DNA of 64,000 nucleotides from Margaritifera margaritifera (Eukaryota; Mollusca; Bivalvia; Unionida; Margaritiferidae): assembly GCA_029931535.1 (NCBI GenBank), contig JAQPZY010000393.1, forward strand, positions 62,001-126,000, read 5' to 3'. Of this stretch, positions 1 through 10,935 are shown piece by piece; positions within the stretch are counted from its first letter, which is position 1, and each line of letters opens with the position of its first letter. Below the pieces are notes generated by a model that ran no database searches, was not told where the DNA came from, and worked only from the letters and a program-made list of their open reading frames with translations. The translations under genes were made by a program, and so were the position numbers.

Positions 1-44
1 TTAAATTTTATGCAAATTAGTAACTGCAAAAGATCGTGAAAACA

Positions 45-94
45 TATATATGTATACCCGATTTATTTTATATATGTATACCCGATTTATTTTA
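45..94. repeat. short tandem duplication, 24 bp period
   Basis: Two back-to-back copies of a 24-bp AT-rich unit containing tatgtatacccgatttatt. No gene is visible around it. Confidence 0.8.
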
Positions 95-504
95 GTAGTT
101 ATTACTGTTAAATTTACCTATGGTTTTTATTGAATTTTCATGCAAATCGTGCTTTCTTCACATTATATTTACTCCCAAAAATGTTGTGTTAAGAGTCATT
201 GATGAGTAACACAATAGTATAAAGTACTTAACAATTATCGTTGAATTGTTATCTTTTGATCAAAATCTTATTAGAATGTATTGTTTTGACCATTATAATT
301 CATTGCTGAATTAAACCTTGATTGATTTTGTTCTTGCGTTTTTTAATTAGAATGTTACCGAATTGAAATTTCGTTAACTGTTTTTTGCTTCGACCTTCAG
401 GAAAAAAGGCGATAATATTATATATAAAAAAACCCGGGAGTCGTGTCCTTTAGATGATACATAGATAGACCGGAAAACGCCGAAAAACCGAGAGAGAGAT
501 GCTT

Positions 505-1365
505 TATTTTATTTTCGGCAGCGTTTCATTGGCTGCGTACAGAATCATGCATGAAATATGACACTTTATAAAATTTAAAGGTGTTTTCCGGCATCCTTTT
601 TCGGCCGTGTTTCTCAGCAGCTTATGAACAAATTGTTATGTGAATAAAACTTAAAAAGTTAATAATCATAAAAATATTCTCTGTTTGCAGAATCATGAAT
701 GCACTACGAGACTTCATACAATTTCATTGTGCTTTCTGGGAGTTATTGTGTTTTCCGGCAGCCTTTTTCGGCCGTGTTTCTCTGGACCTTGTTACGGAAT
801 TATGTATCATTTTTAAAATTATAACATAGTTTCATTTGGTTTATGACCTTTGTATTATAATTTATCTTTTTTTCAGTAGCCAACGCTATTATTATTGAAT
901 ACATGTATATGTCATGCTAGAAATGATGGTTAAACATGACTCACTACATCACGTGAGTAGCGCGTTGTGAAATGAATCATTTTTGTGACCTTGTTCCCTA
1001 GTCGTAACAAGAGAAATAGTGAATTCTATAGGACAATTTAGGATTACTAGTATTTAAGGAATTTCAACTCTGTAAGTTATTTTTAATTCTTTCACTTTGT
1101 TTGTTTAAAATATTTTATACTTTAGGAAATTAAATTTGTATTTTAGAAATTGTGAAAGCTTGTTTGAGTCTTTCTTTCTTTTGTTACATATTCAACCACT
1201 TGTCGTAACAACCTTAGTAACAACATTACGTGAATCAAACTTAAAAACGTTTTATAATCATATAAACAATAAATGTTTAAACAATCAATATATATAAGAT
1301 TTAACGTTCATGAGATTTAAAGGTGTTTTTTCCGGAAGCAATTATGCGTTTTCCGGCAGCATTTA
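505..1365. repeat. dispersed short repeats with a ttttccgg/ttcggccg core
   Basis: A motif containing cctttttcggccgtgtttct occurs at about 595-615 and 760-780. Weaker relatives with ttttcggcag or ttttccggcag lie near 512-525 and 1323-1361. The stretch before two of them (about 560-590 and 1310-1332) also matches, sharing a segment ending in aaatttaaaggtgtttt. This looks like remains of a locally duplicated non-coding element of unknown family. No ORF is associated. Confidence 0.55.
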
Positions 1366-2002
1366 TCAATGAGTATAATTAAGCCACATCAAAGTTTGTT
1401 TCTATTCTGTGCTGTTTGTGTACAACTTTTTGTTTCAACAAAAGTGAACAGATGTATGTCGTTTTTTTTATAATCTGGATTTAAAAACAAAACAAAACAA
1501 AACAGTGGATCAAAGAGATTCTTGCGCGAATTCATACATCGAATACGATAATTAGCTGTAGATCACATGTGCGCCTGCGGGGAGTGGTCAGCTATCACGC
1601 CTAAATCGATTCCTATCAAAATACCCCCTAACTCCTAGTCTTACATACATACATTCATTCAGTTCGATTAAATAGGTGTAATTAATCAAGTACGTACACC
1701 ATCGTTTTGATTCGTGTAACTTTTATCTTGTCGTATGCTAAAAGAATATAACTTAAATTTTTTTTATTAATATTGAATCTAGTTACACTAACCAAATAAA
1801 TATGTAAATAAAGAAACTACAAGTATTTATTTAATATTATATATTCATTTTTTATACAAAAACTATGTTTGTAATCGCTACATTAGCCTGTTCCCCTGGT
1901 GAAATCTTCACATATTACTAAGGCCGCTTACGTTTCTGATGTTCTTAGGTTATAATAAATGCAGAGAATGAAGCGCACGGGACGTTATTGACTGGAATGG
2001 GG

Positions 2003-2092
2003 GCGATTTGGTGAAAAGTGGGGGCGTTTTTGATTGGAGACGATTTTGCGATGGATTCGATTTAGTGAAAAGTGGGGACGTTTTTGTCGGGG
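2003..2092. repeat. imperfect tandem repeat, about 57 bp period
   Basis: The segment with gtgaaaagtgggg followed by acgtttttg or gcgtttttg appears twice (about 2003-2033 and 2060-2092) within a G-rich stretch. The minus-strand reading frames here are low-complexity products of the repeat and are not called as genes. Confidence 0.6.
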
Positions 2093-2126
2093 GCGATTTG
2101 CCAGTGGGGCGTTTTGACCTGTACCC

Positions 2127-2233
2127 ATCGTACATATGATTGTAACGAAATGGAACGGAGCGGAGCGGTGTGCGAGCGTGAGCGAGCACATTAGCGAAGA
2201 GAAGTAAAGTGAAGTGAAAATCATATGTACGAT
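2127..2233. repeat. 107-bp segment bounded by 14-bp perfect inverted repeats
   Basis: The 14-mer at 2127-2140 (atcgtacatatgat) is the exact reverse complement of the 14-mer at 2220-2233. The interior is purine-rich and contains the short inverted pair tgtgc/gcaca near 2169-2190. The structure could be a tiny non-autonomous inverted-repeat element or a local foldback. No clear target-site duplication was identified. Confidence 0.6.
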
Positions 2234-2407
2234 AGATCTGAGGAGCCAGAAACGGCCTTTTTACCTACTACTTATATATTATATATATATTCATTAGAAG
2301 ATAACAAAATTCGATACAAAGAAACATAGTAGGGTTAGGGTTAGTAATATGTTAGACAGATTTCCTGTGTTACGGTGCTATTTGCTTCAGCATATCATAA
2401 AGGTACA

Positions 2408-2912
2408 TGCCATATGGTCAAGCCGTGCAGTACTGAACAGGTAAGACCCGTTATAATTACAGGTAGAACTTCCGACATGGGGTATAATGTCCACACAGTG
2501 CAAATTACTAACTTTTTTATTTTCCATTTTTAGTAAAAGTTATTGCTGCAGACCTCTTTAATACTATGTAAAGCATACAAATATATATTTTATTCACAAA
2601 AATCCGATAAAGTGTACGAGTTCTGTGACTTATTTGTTTATATTAAAAAACTACCCGAATAAGCTCGACGTGTCATATAGCCAAGGCGTGCATTAGGTGA
2701 AACCCGTTATAATTACAGGTAGAACTTCCGACATATGATATAATCCCCACGCAGTACAAATTACAAACTTTTATTTTCCATTATTAGTAAAGTTACTACT
2801 TCAGAGTTCTTATAAACTATATAAAACATACAAATCGATATTTTATTTACAAAAATCCTTTAAGGTTAGAGATTTCTGTGACTTATTTGTACATATGAAA
2901 AACGACCTGAAT
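2408..2912 (+). repeat. two direct copies of an unclassified ~250-bp repeat
   Basis: Copy A (about 2408-2660) and copy B (about 2671-2912) share a series of blocks in the same order: catat(g/a)g(t/c)caag/ccgtgca, acccgttataattacaggt, agaacttccgacat, aaattac, ttttattttccat, tagtaaa and tctgtgacttatttgt. A third copy lies inverted at about 3785-4012. The copies are clearly diverged, so they are old. No coding potential is evident. Confidence 0.75.
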
Positions 2913-3093
2913 AAAGACCTGTACGCATACGAACATACATAGTCATTAATTTGCAATGATAATAACAAGTATATGAATGAAATAGCTCCAGAATTAAAAG
3001 ACTCGTGATATAGCGGGTAGCTGAACGATGAAATAAATATATTGTCACTTATAATACATTCATAAAATTTTCTAATTCCAAAACCTGGAAGGC

Positions 3094-3094
<1 letters not shown>

Positions 3095-3176
<82 letters not shown>

Positions 3177-3181
3177 GAATA
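3095..3181. repeat. (TAA)n microsatellite
   Basis: Nearly pure ataataata trinucleotide tract with one interruption (aaaa near 3133). Confidence 0.97.
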
Positions 3182-3242
3182 ATATCATAGTAATATCTTT
3201 TAGCATCACATGAATGATAGGTAGCTAATATTACTATGATAT
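3182..3242. repeat. 15-bp perfect inverted repeat beside the (TAA)n tract
   Basis: atatcatagtaatat at 3182-3196 is the exact reverse complement of 3228-3242, with a 31-bp loop. Part of the second arm (gtagctaatatta) is repeated near 4136-4150. Confidence 0.75.
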
Positions 3243-3637
3243 TATAAAGCCGTGCAGGTTTTGGACTTAGAAAATTTTCAAGCGAGTTTGTGAACCCGAA
3301 TGTCGGCTATAGTCAGATAGGTCCCACCAGCGTATTTGAATAGATACCATGTGTTTAGTTGGTATCAATATACGCGCAATTAAAAGACCTTCTCGGGGGC
3401 GGGTTCCGATATGAAATATAAATATATTTATTAACAATATTGTCAAAAAGGAACCAAACAATTGGTCCGCTATGTTCATTTCGGAAATGTCGGGAAACCC
3501 TGACATTTCCGAGCTTATGTCAAGCTTCTTCTTTGGGTGACTTATATTAATATGGGTCCAATCACTTTATTTAAATAGATATTATTTATTAATGGGTATA
3601 ATAATATGCGCAATTGAAAGACCTTCAGGATTGGGAT

Positions 3638-3639
<2 letters not shown>

Positions 3640-3731
<92 letters not shown>
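3640..3731. repeat. (AT)n microsatellite, about 92 bp
   Basis: Uninterrupted AT dinucleotide tract. The Tyr-Ile repeat reading frame across it is an artefact. Confidence 0.98.
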
Positions 3732-3735
<4 letters not shown>

Positions 3736-3784
3736 AAATATTGACGGCTATAAAAATATTTCTAGCTTTATTCCGGTAGTATTT

Positions 3785-4012
3785 CATATAAAGAAATAAG
3801 TCACAGACATCGTAAAGTTTATCGGATTTTTGAAAATAAAATATCCATTTCTATGTTTTAAATATTATTAAAGCGGTCTGCGGCATTATCTTGTAGTAAA
3901 AATGGAAAATTAAGAAGTTAGTAAGTTTGTACTGTGAAGGGATTAAAACCACATGTCGGAAGATCTACCTGCAATTGTACGGGTTTTACCTGTTCAAGGG
4001 GACGTAACATAT
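3785..4012 (-). repeat. inverted third copy of the 2.4-2.9 kb repeat
   Basis: Read on the minus strand, this shares with the copies at 2408-2912 the blocks gaacaggtaaaacccgt, a cttccgacat-like run, the atggaaaat region and the block ending in gtgacttattt. Together with those copies it brackets the (TAA)n and (AT)n tracts. Confidence 0.65.
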
Positions 4013-4104
4013 CATTACTTTTACCAGGTACCATTTAAGGTTAGGGTTACTACCCGTATTGTCCAAATGTCACAGCAGGGTAGGTACTTGTACCATTAGA
4101 TTTG

Positions 4105-4286
4105 GACTTAGAAAGTTTTCAAGCGATTCAATGATAGGTAGCTAATATTATTATTATTATTATTATTATTATAGCCCTGCAGGTTTTGGACTTAGAAAAT
4201 TTCTAAGTCGGACGGCTCTAATAATAATAATATAATAGTCACATTAGCTAGCTATATAATTAACTCGCTTGAAAATTTTCTAAGTC
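4105..4286. repeat. palindromic gacttagaaaattttc motif copies and (TTA)n tract
   Basis: A motif of the form gacttagaaaattttcaag occurs at about 3265-3285, 4105-4125 and 4189-4209 in forward orientation and at 4266-4286 reversed. The 4189-4209 copy is itself nearly a perfect palindrome. The first two are preceded by tgataggtagctaatatta, so a longer block was duplicated, with the (TTA)n tract at 4147-4171 expanded inside one copy. Confidence 0.65.
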
Positions 4287-4289
4287 AAA

Positions 4290-4503
4290 ACCTCACCAGT
4301 TTTCGGTTGCACAGCAGCAAGAAATTTTTCAAAGTCCACACTGCAACTTGTTTTCGAGGCTGTCCTCACCAGTTTTCATCCCCAGAAATTTTTTTCAAGT
4401 CAAGCCTGTGCTATATTTTCGAGGTTACGTTTCACCAGCCTCACCAGTTCAAATTGTTTTCGAGACAAATTGTCTAAGTCCAGCCTCACCTCACCAGTTC
4501 TCA
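4290..4503 (+). repeat. degenerate tandem repeat with ctcaccagtt cores
   Basis: The core ctcaccagtt recurs at about 4292, 4364, 4440 and 4490. The cores are separated by variants of caagaaattttt, aagtcc and ttttcgag(g/a), giving a degenerate period of roughly 50-75 bp. The start is fused to the reversed palindromic motif at 4266-4286. No coding sense seen. Confidence 0.6.
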
Positions 4504-4821
4504 CTCTAGTATATATATTTTACAGCCATTGGCCACCCATCATAATGGGTGTACACCTCCACGCCACGATGAGGCTGGCTGTTCGTGGAGAAAACCCCCC
4601 AGGGAAGATTGCAATTTAATATGTGTGTGTGTGTTATATTATAAAGAAGAACTCAGAAGAGGAAGAAAAGTCCATTGTAGCATCTGCAAGAATGGAAAGA
4701 ATATTATGTGTAAAGCTATTACTTAGCTAACGGTCGCAGCGACAACGTCCGCATCTCCAGAAGAAGAAGTCAGAAGAAGAGAAAAGACTAATGTTTGGCC
4801 ATTACATTCCACACGGATTAG

Positions 4822-5245
4822 TCTTGTATTGCAGAACCACCGGCATTACGGCTACAATGATTGCAATGATTGCATTGTCTATGGAAGAAGAAAAGCAAAT
4901 GAATGAATATCTCAATTTCGCATTTCCAGTCTTCTTTCATGGACACTGGAAATGCTGAAGTCAGAAGTCTTAAAGAGAGAAACAGGTCAGGAAACAAATA
5001 TTGGGACACGGGTTAATCTGGTATTGCAGTACCACCGGCATCGTTCGAGAGAGCGGCCAGGCAAGCCAGTAGAACAATATGCAAGACGAATACGACATAC
5101 ACGGATTAGTCTGGTATTGCAGTACCACCGGCATTACGGGTAGCTCAACTTTTCTAGACCGACGTTCAGAGTGGTGCCATCATGAAAGCACATACGAGAA
5201 AGGCAGAAACAGTCTGGTATTGCAGTACCACCGCCATTACGGGTA
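4822..5245 (+). repeat. four copies of a ggtattgcagtaccaccgg repeat
   Basis: The sequence ggtattgcagtaccaccgg with flanking gattagtct and cattacgg occurs at about 4822-4852 (diverged), 5016-5043, 5104-5140 and 5211-5245. The first and last copies are followed by related coding-like segments rich in Met-Ile-Ala-Leu-Ser then Glu. Downstream units of one ancestral module have therefore been duplicated and then decayed. Confidence 0.7.
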
Positions 5246-5499
5246 GCATTACGGCAGCAATGATTGCATTGTCTGTCGAAGAGGAAGAGCAGATGAAGCA
5301 GTATGTAAATTTCGCAAGACCCAAGTCATTTAGGAATGGATTCTTCGTCACCTCGAATGTAAACAACATTAAAGATGCATCAAATACGTCCTGTCGTCTT
5401 TCCAGATATCGAAATAACTTTTCGGGCATTGGAAACGAATTCAAAAAAGATGCGATCATGAAAAATGAAGCACCACCGAGACCGGCAGAAACAATATAG
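5182..5499 (+). CDS. hypothetical 105-residue ORF in a duplicated module
   Basis: An open frame of 105 codons from an ATG at 5182. I do not recognise the product. Residues about 10-20 come from the ggtattgcagtaccaccgg repeat. Residues 20-45 read as a small hydrophobic stretch (SITAAMIALS) followed by an acidic run (VEEEEQMK) and a basic-aromatic segment. A diverged relative of residues 24-45 is encoded at about 4855-4922, which argues that this frame was once translated. An acidic stretch ahead of a basic-aromatic one is seen near the start of some PIF/Harbinger transposon proteins, but no catalytic domain follows, so that link is speculative. It could be an exon fragment or a dead transposon ORF. 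Confidence 0.25.
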   Translation: MKAHTRKAETVWYCSTTAITGSITAAMIALSVEEEEQMKQYVNFARPKSFRNGFFVTSNVNNIKDASNTSCRLSRYRNNFSGIGNEFKKDAIMKNEAPPRPAETI

Positions 5500-5511
5500 A
5501 GATTGAGAAAC

Positions 5512-5745
5512 AATATCATCGTATATTTTAATTATTCGTCGTGAGCAATTTTATATTGTTGTATGTTGGGCTTTTCACACTTTACCATATATTTATATAG
5601 ACGTAGAGCTCGAGAAACAAAATCGGAAGGCGAACAAATCAGTCAGACATAATATAATATCATCGTATATTTGAATTATTCGTTGTGAGAAATTTTATAG
5701 TGTTATATGTTGGGCTTTTCACACTTTACCATATATTTATATAGA
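5512..5745 (+). repeat. direct repeat, two ~90-bp copies 144 bp apart
   Basis: Copies at about 5512-5600 and 5656-5745 share aatatcatcgtatattt, attattcgt, gtgag and the long block tgttgggcttttcacacttt with few mismatches. Confidence 0.8.
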
Positions 5746-5977
5746 TATATAGAGATATAAATAATGATATATTAAATATATCTTATATGTTCTTGTTTTG
5801 GGCTTTTTTACATCCTCTTTTAGTATTTTGTTGCCTCGTTAGCCTACCACTGTTTGGTAGTTTCTCCTCGCCGGGAACGAAGACCCCAGGCAGCTTGGGA
5901 GAGGGTAAAACAATTCATACAACATCAAAGGGGGCTTAGAATTCTCCAGATAGCACTACTATTCTTTATGTACACCA

Positions 5978-6090
5978 CCCCTGTACATTCGGTATTGCAC
6001 CATGTTCGGGGAAACGGTACATTCGGTATAGCACCGGTATAGAACCGATGTATAGTATATATAATTTATGTATAGTAAACCAGTACATAC
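5978..6090 (+). repeat. short gtacattcggtat repeats
   Basis: gtacattcggtattgcacc and gtacattcggtatagcacc occur about 35 bp apart, followed by diverged gtatag/gtacataccg copies. The short reading frame over this region (5854-6042) shows no recognisable domain and is not called. Confidence 0.5.
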
Positions 6091-9000
6091 CGTACACAGA
6101 ATCCGAGAGAGAACCAAAGCTTGATTCTCTGTTCACATTTACACAAATTATGCAGTTCGATCATCAAATATGCTACTATTACTAAGATCAGAAAAAGCAC
6201 TTAGACAAATGTATATAAATAAACGCTGATGACCATTTCACCGACTTTGAAATATTCAAAATAATTGGATATATTTCAACAGAAAGCATCATAATGACCC
6301 AAATTTCTTGGCTAACCGTTCTTGCGTTTGACCATTAGGGCAGATGTCAGGCAAGTTAGCGATGTAAGGTCCTTATAGGCCTCATATTGTGAGAAAACGT
6401 TCTAATAAATTGCGAATACCATGTATACAAGAACAGCAAATTCTTTTCGGCGCATGTAATATGTTTGCAATATCAGTAGTTTCAATAAAAATTAATGCTA
6501 CTTTACCGTTTCTGTAGATATTGGATTAAATTAGCATACTTACAAATTCAATTCATGTGAACGAAATAGAGTGAATGAAATTTACTGTGAATATACATAA
6601 GTGGTGGGGAAAGATTACAACTTTAGGTACGACACAACTGTAGGTTCGTGCAGATTTGATAGTAATATCGATACATGCATATAAAACAGTGGCTTTGACC
6701 GAATGGCAATTTGAAAATTTCAGGAGCTAAAACCTCGTCCATTTGACATGTATATAAAGTATGAGACAACAAAATTTAGGAAAAGATGAAAATGTTAAGG
6801 TTTGTTTTAGGTGTGCATGTAATGATATTTCAGATTTCAGAATCAGGTTTTATTTACTTTTCTAGTAGTAAATATATTGAGATATATGAACCATAGTGAA
6901 ATTTAAAATAATAAGCCTTGGGATTATTTTGAGAATCATTTAAATATTACCGGACATGTAATGACTCACTACAAAACCAACTACACGGCTAAAATTGTAC
7001 ATACTAGTACTCTAAAATCACTAAACATGTCAGACTAGGGGATAGTTTGAAATCTTATTACTACAATAAATTGACTTGTTAAACTGCTACTATCGTGGTA
7101 TTAAAAACAAGGAAAACTAAATGGAGCAAAGCAATACCTGATAACAACATTGTATAGATTGCTCATTTAGGAAGCAGATTGATTGGAGAAAATTGAAATC
7201 ATTAGACTGCATTAGATGTTTACACATTTAAATGTGTATGTGTTAAAACTATCAAATACACATACTTGTTAAAAATGCACCTAAAATATGAATAAAAAAA
7301 TACAGATTAAATCAAAAACAGGATAGAAAGAATTATAGCAGAAAACAAAAATACTATGCCGATGTTAACAAATCACAGCAAGCAAAGGAGTCCGATTACC
7401 ATCTAATTGACTTAAGCGAATGAGCGTACCTTCGTTACAATCACTAGACCACACAGACTGTATTTCACAAATTGAAATAAAATTACTGAACCAGATAGAA
7501 TTTATTTTATATATTTCCATCCTTACGACCCCTCCCAGTAATCTCAGTATAAATATACCCTTTCATCTACCTTGATTTAAAAAGAAAAAAATTTTTTAAA
7601 AAAAAAACAATAAACAACAACAACAAAAAAAAACAATATAGCTAAATCATGATACTTACTTTTTATTGGTGTTAAGCAGATGTAATAAATATATTAACAT
7701 GAATCTGAGAGAGAGAGAATTGTAATGGCAAAGCCAGTGAAAAGCACAATTAACTGAAGACATAAAAATAGGTACATGAAAAGAACTATATAATAATAAA
7801 CATATACTGCCTTGGTTGATTTTATTAGGTCTAAGATTTTAAAATTTGCAATACATGTCTCAGTTAGTTAACATGCCTGGTCATAAATTCTGGACTTTTT
7901 AGATCGCCAAACACACATGATTAGCGTGCACATTTTGGCCGCCTTTTGGCAAAGGAAACCGGATTAACAAAACTCGAAGGTACAGTTAGCAACTATTATA
8001 ATGCACTAGATTTTATTTTGTGTGTGTGTGTGTGTCCAAACGGCACAATAATTAAGATGAATATTTATACAAAGTAACATATCTGGCATATGTTAACTCA
8101 TGCTTTGCTTCCAACAGAACCAAAAATTAATACCAATAGATCATTGGGCAATGCTACGAACAGAGAAGATAACAGGTATAGAGCACAATTTATCTAAAGA
8201 TGGTAAAAAAAGCTAGAATTGTTAACTTCTGTTTATTTGATTTCAGCGTTAACTCGTTTGCCAATGAACTACATAGACATAGTAGAACAAGAAAATATAT
8301 TGCAGTTTACACAGAAAGCGAAACGGAATTATTGATTATGTTCGCAAGACTACTAATCCGAACGCTCAAGGCTTAATAGATACAGCCTTGGTTAAAATAG
8401 CAACATTTGGCACGAAGAAGGAAAAAAACCTTTACCAATACACGATTTAGACTTTAGAGGATATAAACCTTCCTAACATTTGGTTGCAAAATATAGAGGG
8501 TTTACAGAGGAACATTTAAAAAGAATTCACAGGAAAAAAGAAATTGTTCTAAAATACAAGAAGGAGTTTTAAAATGTTTGAACAACCATTGAACAGTTTA
8601 GAGAACCAAGCAGAATACACGGTAATTGGTTGTATTGTTGGCACTTCAGTAATGGGTATATTGTATGCTAACAAACACAACACAATACTTTAAATTCAGC
8701 ATACATTTATTTAACTTCTGAGTCATACTTCCGGTGAGCTTCGAAGCAATTTAAATTTTTCATATTTTTAATATTACAAACATGAAAATAATAATTATTT
8801 TCTAGAACACTCATCATTTAAATTTAAAAAAAAAACGTAAAACAAAAAAGACTTAAAATTAGCATTTTCCAGCATGAAATATAATTTGTGAAAACAACAC
8901 GTAAAAATGATGCCTAAATCACAAAGTATAATCATAATTAGATAAAATAGTTTCAAAGCAACATATATAGCCGACCTAATACGAGTTTTGTTACGCAGCA

Positions 9001-10935
9001 ACAATATTTGGTTGAAGAGAATTAAATGTTTGTGACAAATAAATACTAATAATGGATTTCAGATTTAAGAAACAAAAATGATAAATTCATAAATTTAACA
9101 ACATAAAAATAAAAAATAAAAAAACACGGTACTTTATCATTGTCCTGCAACTCGTTTTAATGCTCATGTTAACAAAGACATTGCAACGATATTTAAAGTT
9201 ATAAAATCTACATCACTGAAAAAAATTATTGTACATACAATAAACAGTTTTTTATAGTTACATTTCAAGATTTTACAGTGATCACAGATACACAGCAATG
9301 TGTGACTTGAGATTGTCTCAGAATGAAATGAACTGAGCAGTGTCGAAGGTAGCGGCGTGATGTAGACTATATTAATTGCATTTAACAGTTTATGATGTAC
9401 CAGAGTTAGTAAAATCGGTATATAGTTTTGTTGTCTACTTTCAAATATGAAAATTGTTATTTGATTGTAAAATACATTTACCCCATGAACATATATTTAA
9501 TTCGAAAACATAATAGGATAGTTCTTAAACAGTTTTAAATGATATTTAATAACTTTAACATTACAAACTAGGAAAGGATTATCAGATCAAGGCATTGTAA
9601 AGTTCAATCAACTGATCAGGTAGTATTTGATATCTATTTTAGGTGCACAGGTTCAAAATAGAACATCTATTACGCAGTTTATATTCCAGAGTGTTAGAGA
9701 CTTAAAAAGATCACGGAGTGCCAATGTTGCGATTCAGATGAAAAGAGTTTGGTAAAATGCATAACAGTTCAAACTTTAAACTTGACCATATTGTTAGTGG
9801 TGAAGGTATCTGTTTATTGTCTGGAGGTATAGGTATTATAAAGGGTAGCACTGTTGGGTGCAAAACAACAACCTAAAGAATCGTCTGATAACCTTGAGCT
9901 AGGAGCGAACACTGCTGTAAGAGTTAAAAAAGAATTCGTGTAGCCGATAAGCTTCTTGTAATAATTCGGCAAAAGATAGAAAATAAAATTAACGAAGAAA
10001 GAGTGGGTATGAATTATGCAGATAAGAAGGACAAAAATCGTAACAGTATTGCCTTTGAAACTGCACATGATTTAAAAGACAAAGATGATGAAACATAAAA
10101 ACAAACACTTGTATTGGTACTAATGGTTGCTGGATGCTGGCTTAATTTACTTTCTCAGAAATATGGTACGAGTTGCTAGCTCCATTTTTTATCGTGTCTC
10201 AACGTCTGATTAAAATTGCAAACAACGGACCTAGAGTAAGAAATCACATGATCAGCTATGAAAGAAACAATTTGTCCAGCTGTTTTGAAAAGCCAGATTA
10301 TGGCATTGACAATGACTTCAGGCTATGATGTTGCTGCCTTTTTTGATAGCTTGAAAGAAATATTTAGCAATACTTTTATGACACGTTTGACGTTGTCTAC
10401 GAATGACTGTGTTGCCCTTTTCATCAGCACATGTTTATCCAACAGCAAGTGTTTTTCCTCCACCACTCCTGCTAAACATTTAACCATATTTGCTTCAAAG
10501 AGATCAACTGTTGATATTGTCATATCTACAATAGTCGCAATTTTTACACCCTTTTCTTTGAATAATAGTTATAGTCTTTCCCCAAAGTTCTGTTTACTGT
10601 CTAACATTTCTTTTTTATGGTTAACTTGTAAATATTTTCTAAATTTTTAATATTTCCAAGTAGTTGTGACTTTAACATTTTAAATATCTTGTTAATTTTG
10701 GAACACATTTTTTATCATCGGTTTCTTTTGTAATGTCTTCATTGTTTGTTTTTTTTCTTTTTTATTTTTTTGACATGATGTTCGAGACCTATTTCTAAAG
10801 GATCAATTTTTGCAGCAGCAACTGATCAATAGCATTTTTCTTGCTGTGGCGACACTAATCTTTGATCAGTTCCTTCTTCATCTGTATCTTTATTATTGAA
10901 AGACGCCTTGTTAACATTTTTGTTCTTTCTCTATA
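6091..10935. other. no gene recognised (AT-rich intergenic)
   Basis: No domain, RNA gene or transposon could be identified. There is a (GT)n tract at about 8020-8035. A 39-codon frame at 8574-8693 (+) reads as a possible one-pass hydrophobic peptide (VIGCIVGTSVMGILY), with frames rich in Lys/Glu just upstream in other phases, so decayed coding sequence near 8,280-8,690 cannot be excluded. Open frames on both strands overlap at 10258-10650 without any recognisable motif. Confidence 0.5.

Noticed and set aside
2331..2347. tagggttagggttag, telomere-like repeats
   Set aside because: Only about two repeat units; could occur by chance.
3542..3787. Reading frames made of Tyr-Ile repeats across (AT)n tracts, here and at 17868-18427
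   Set aside because: Direct translation of microsatellites.
10258..10650. 130-codon plus-strand frame overlapping a 66-codon minus-strand frame
   Set aside because: Neither translation shows a domain or signal, and the longer one has a low-complexity Ser/Thr/Phe composition.
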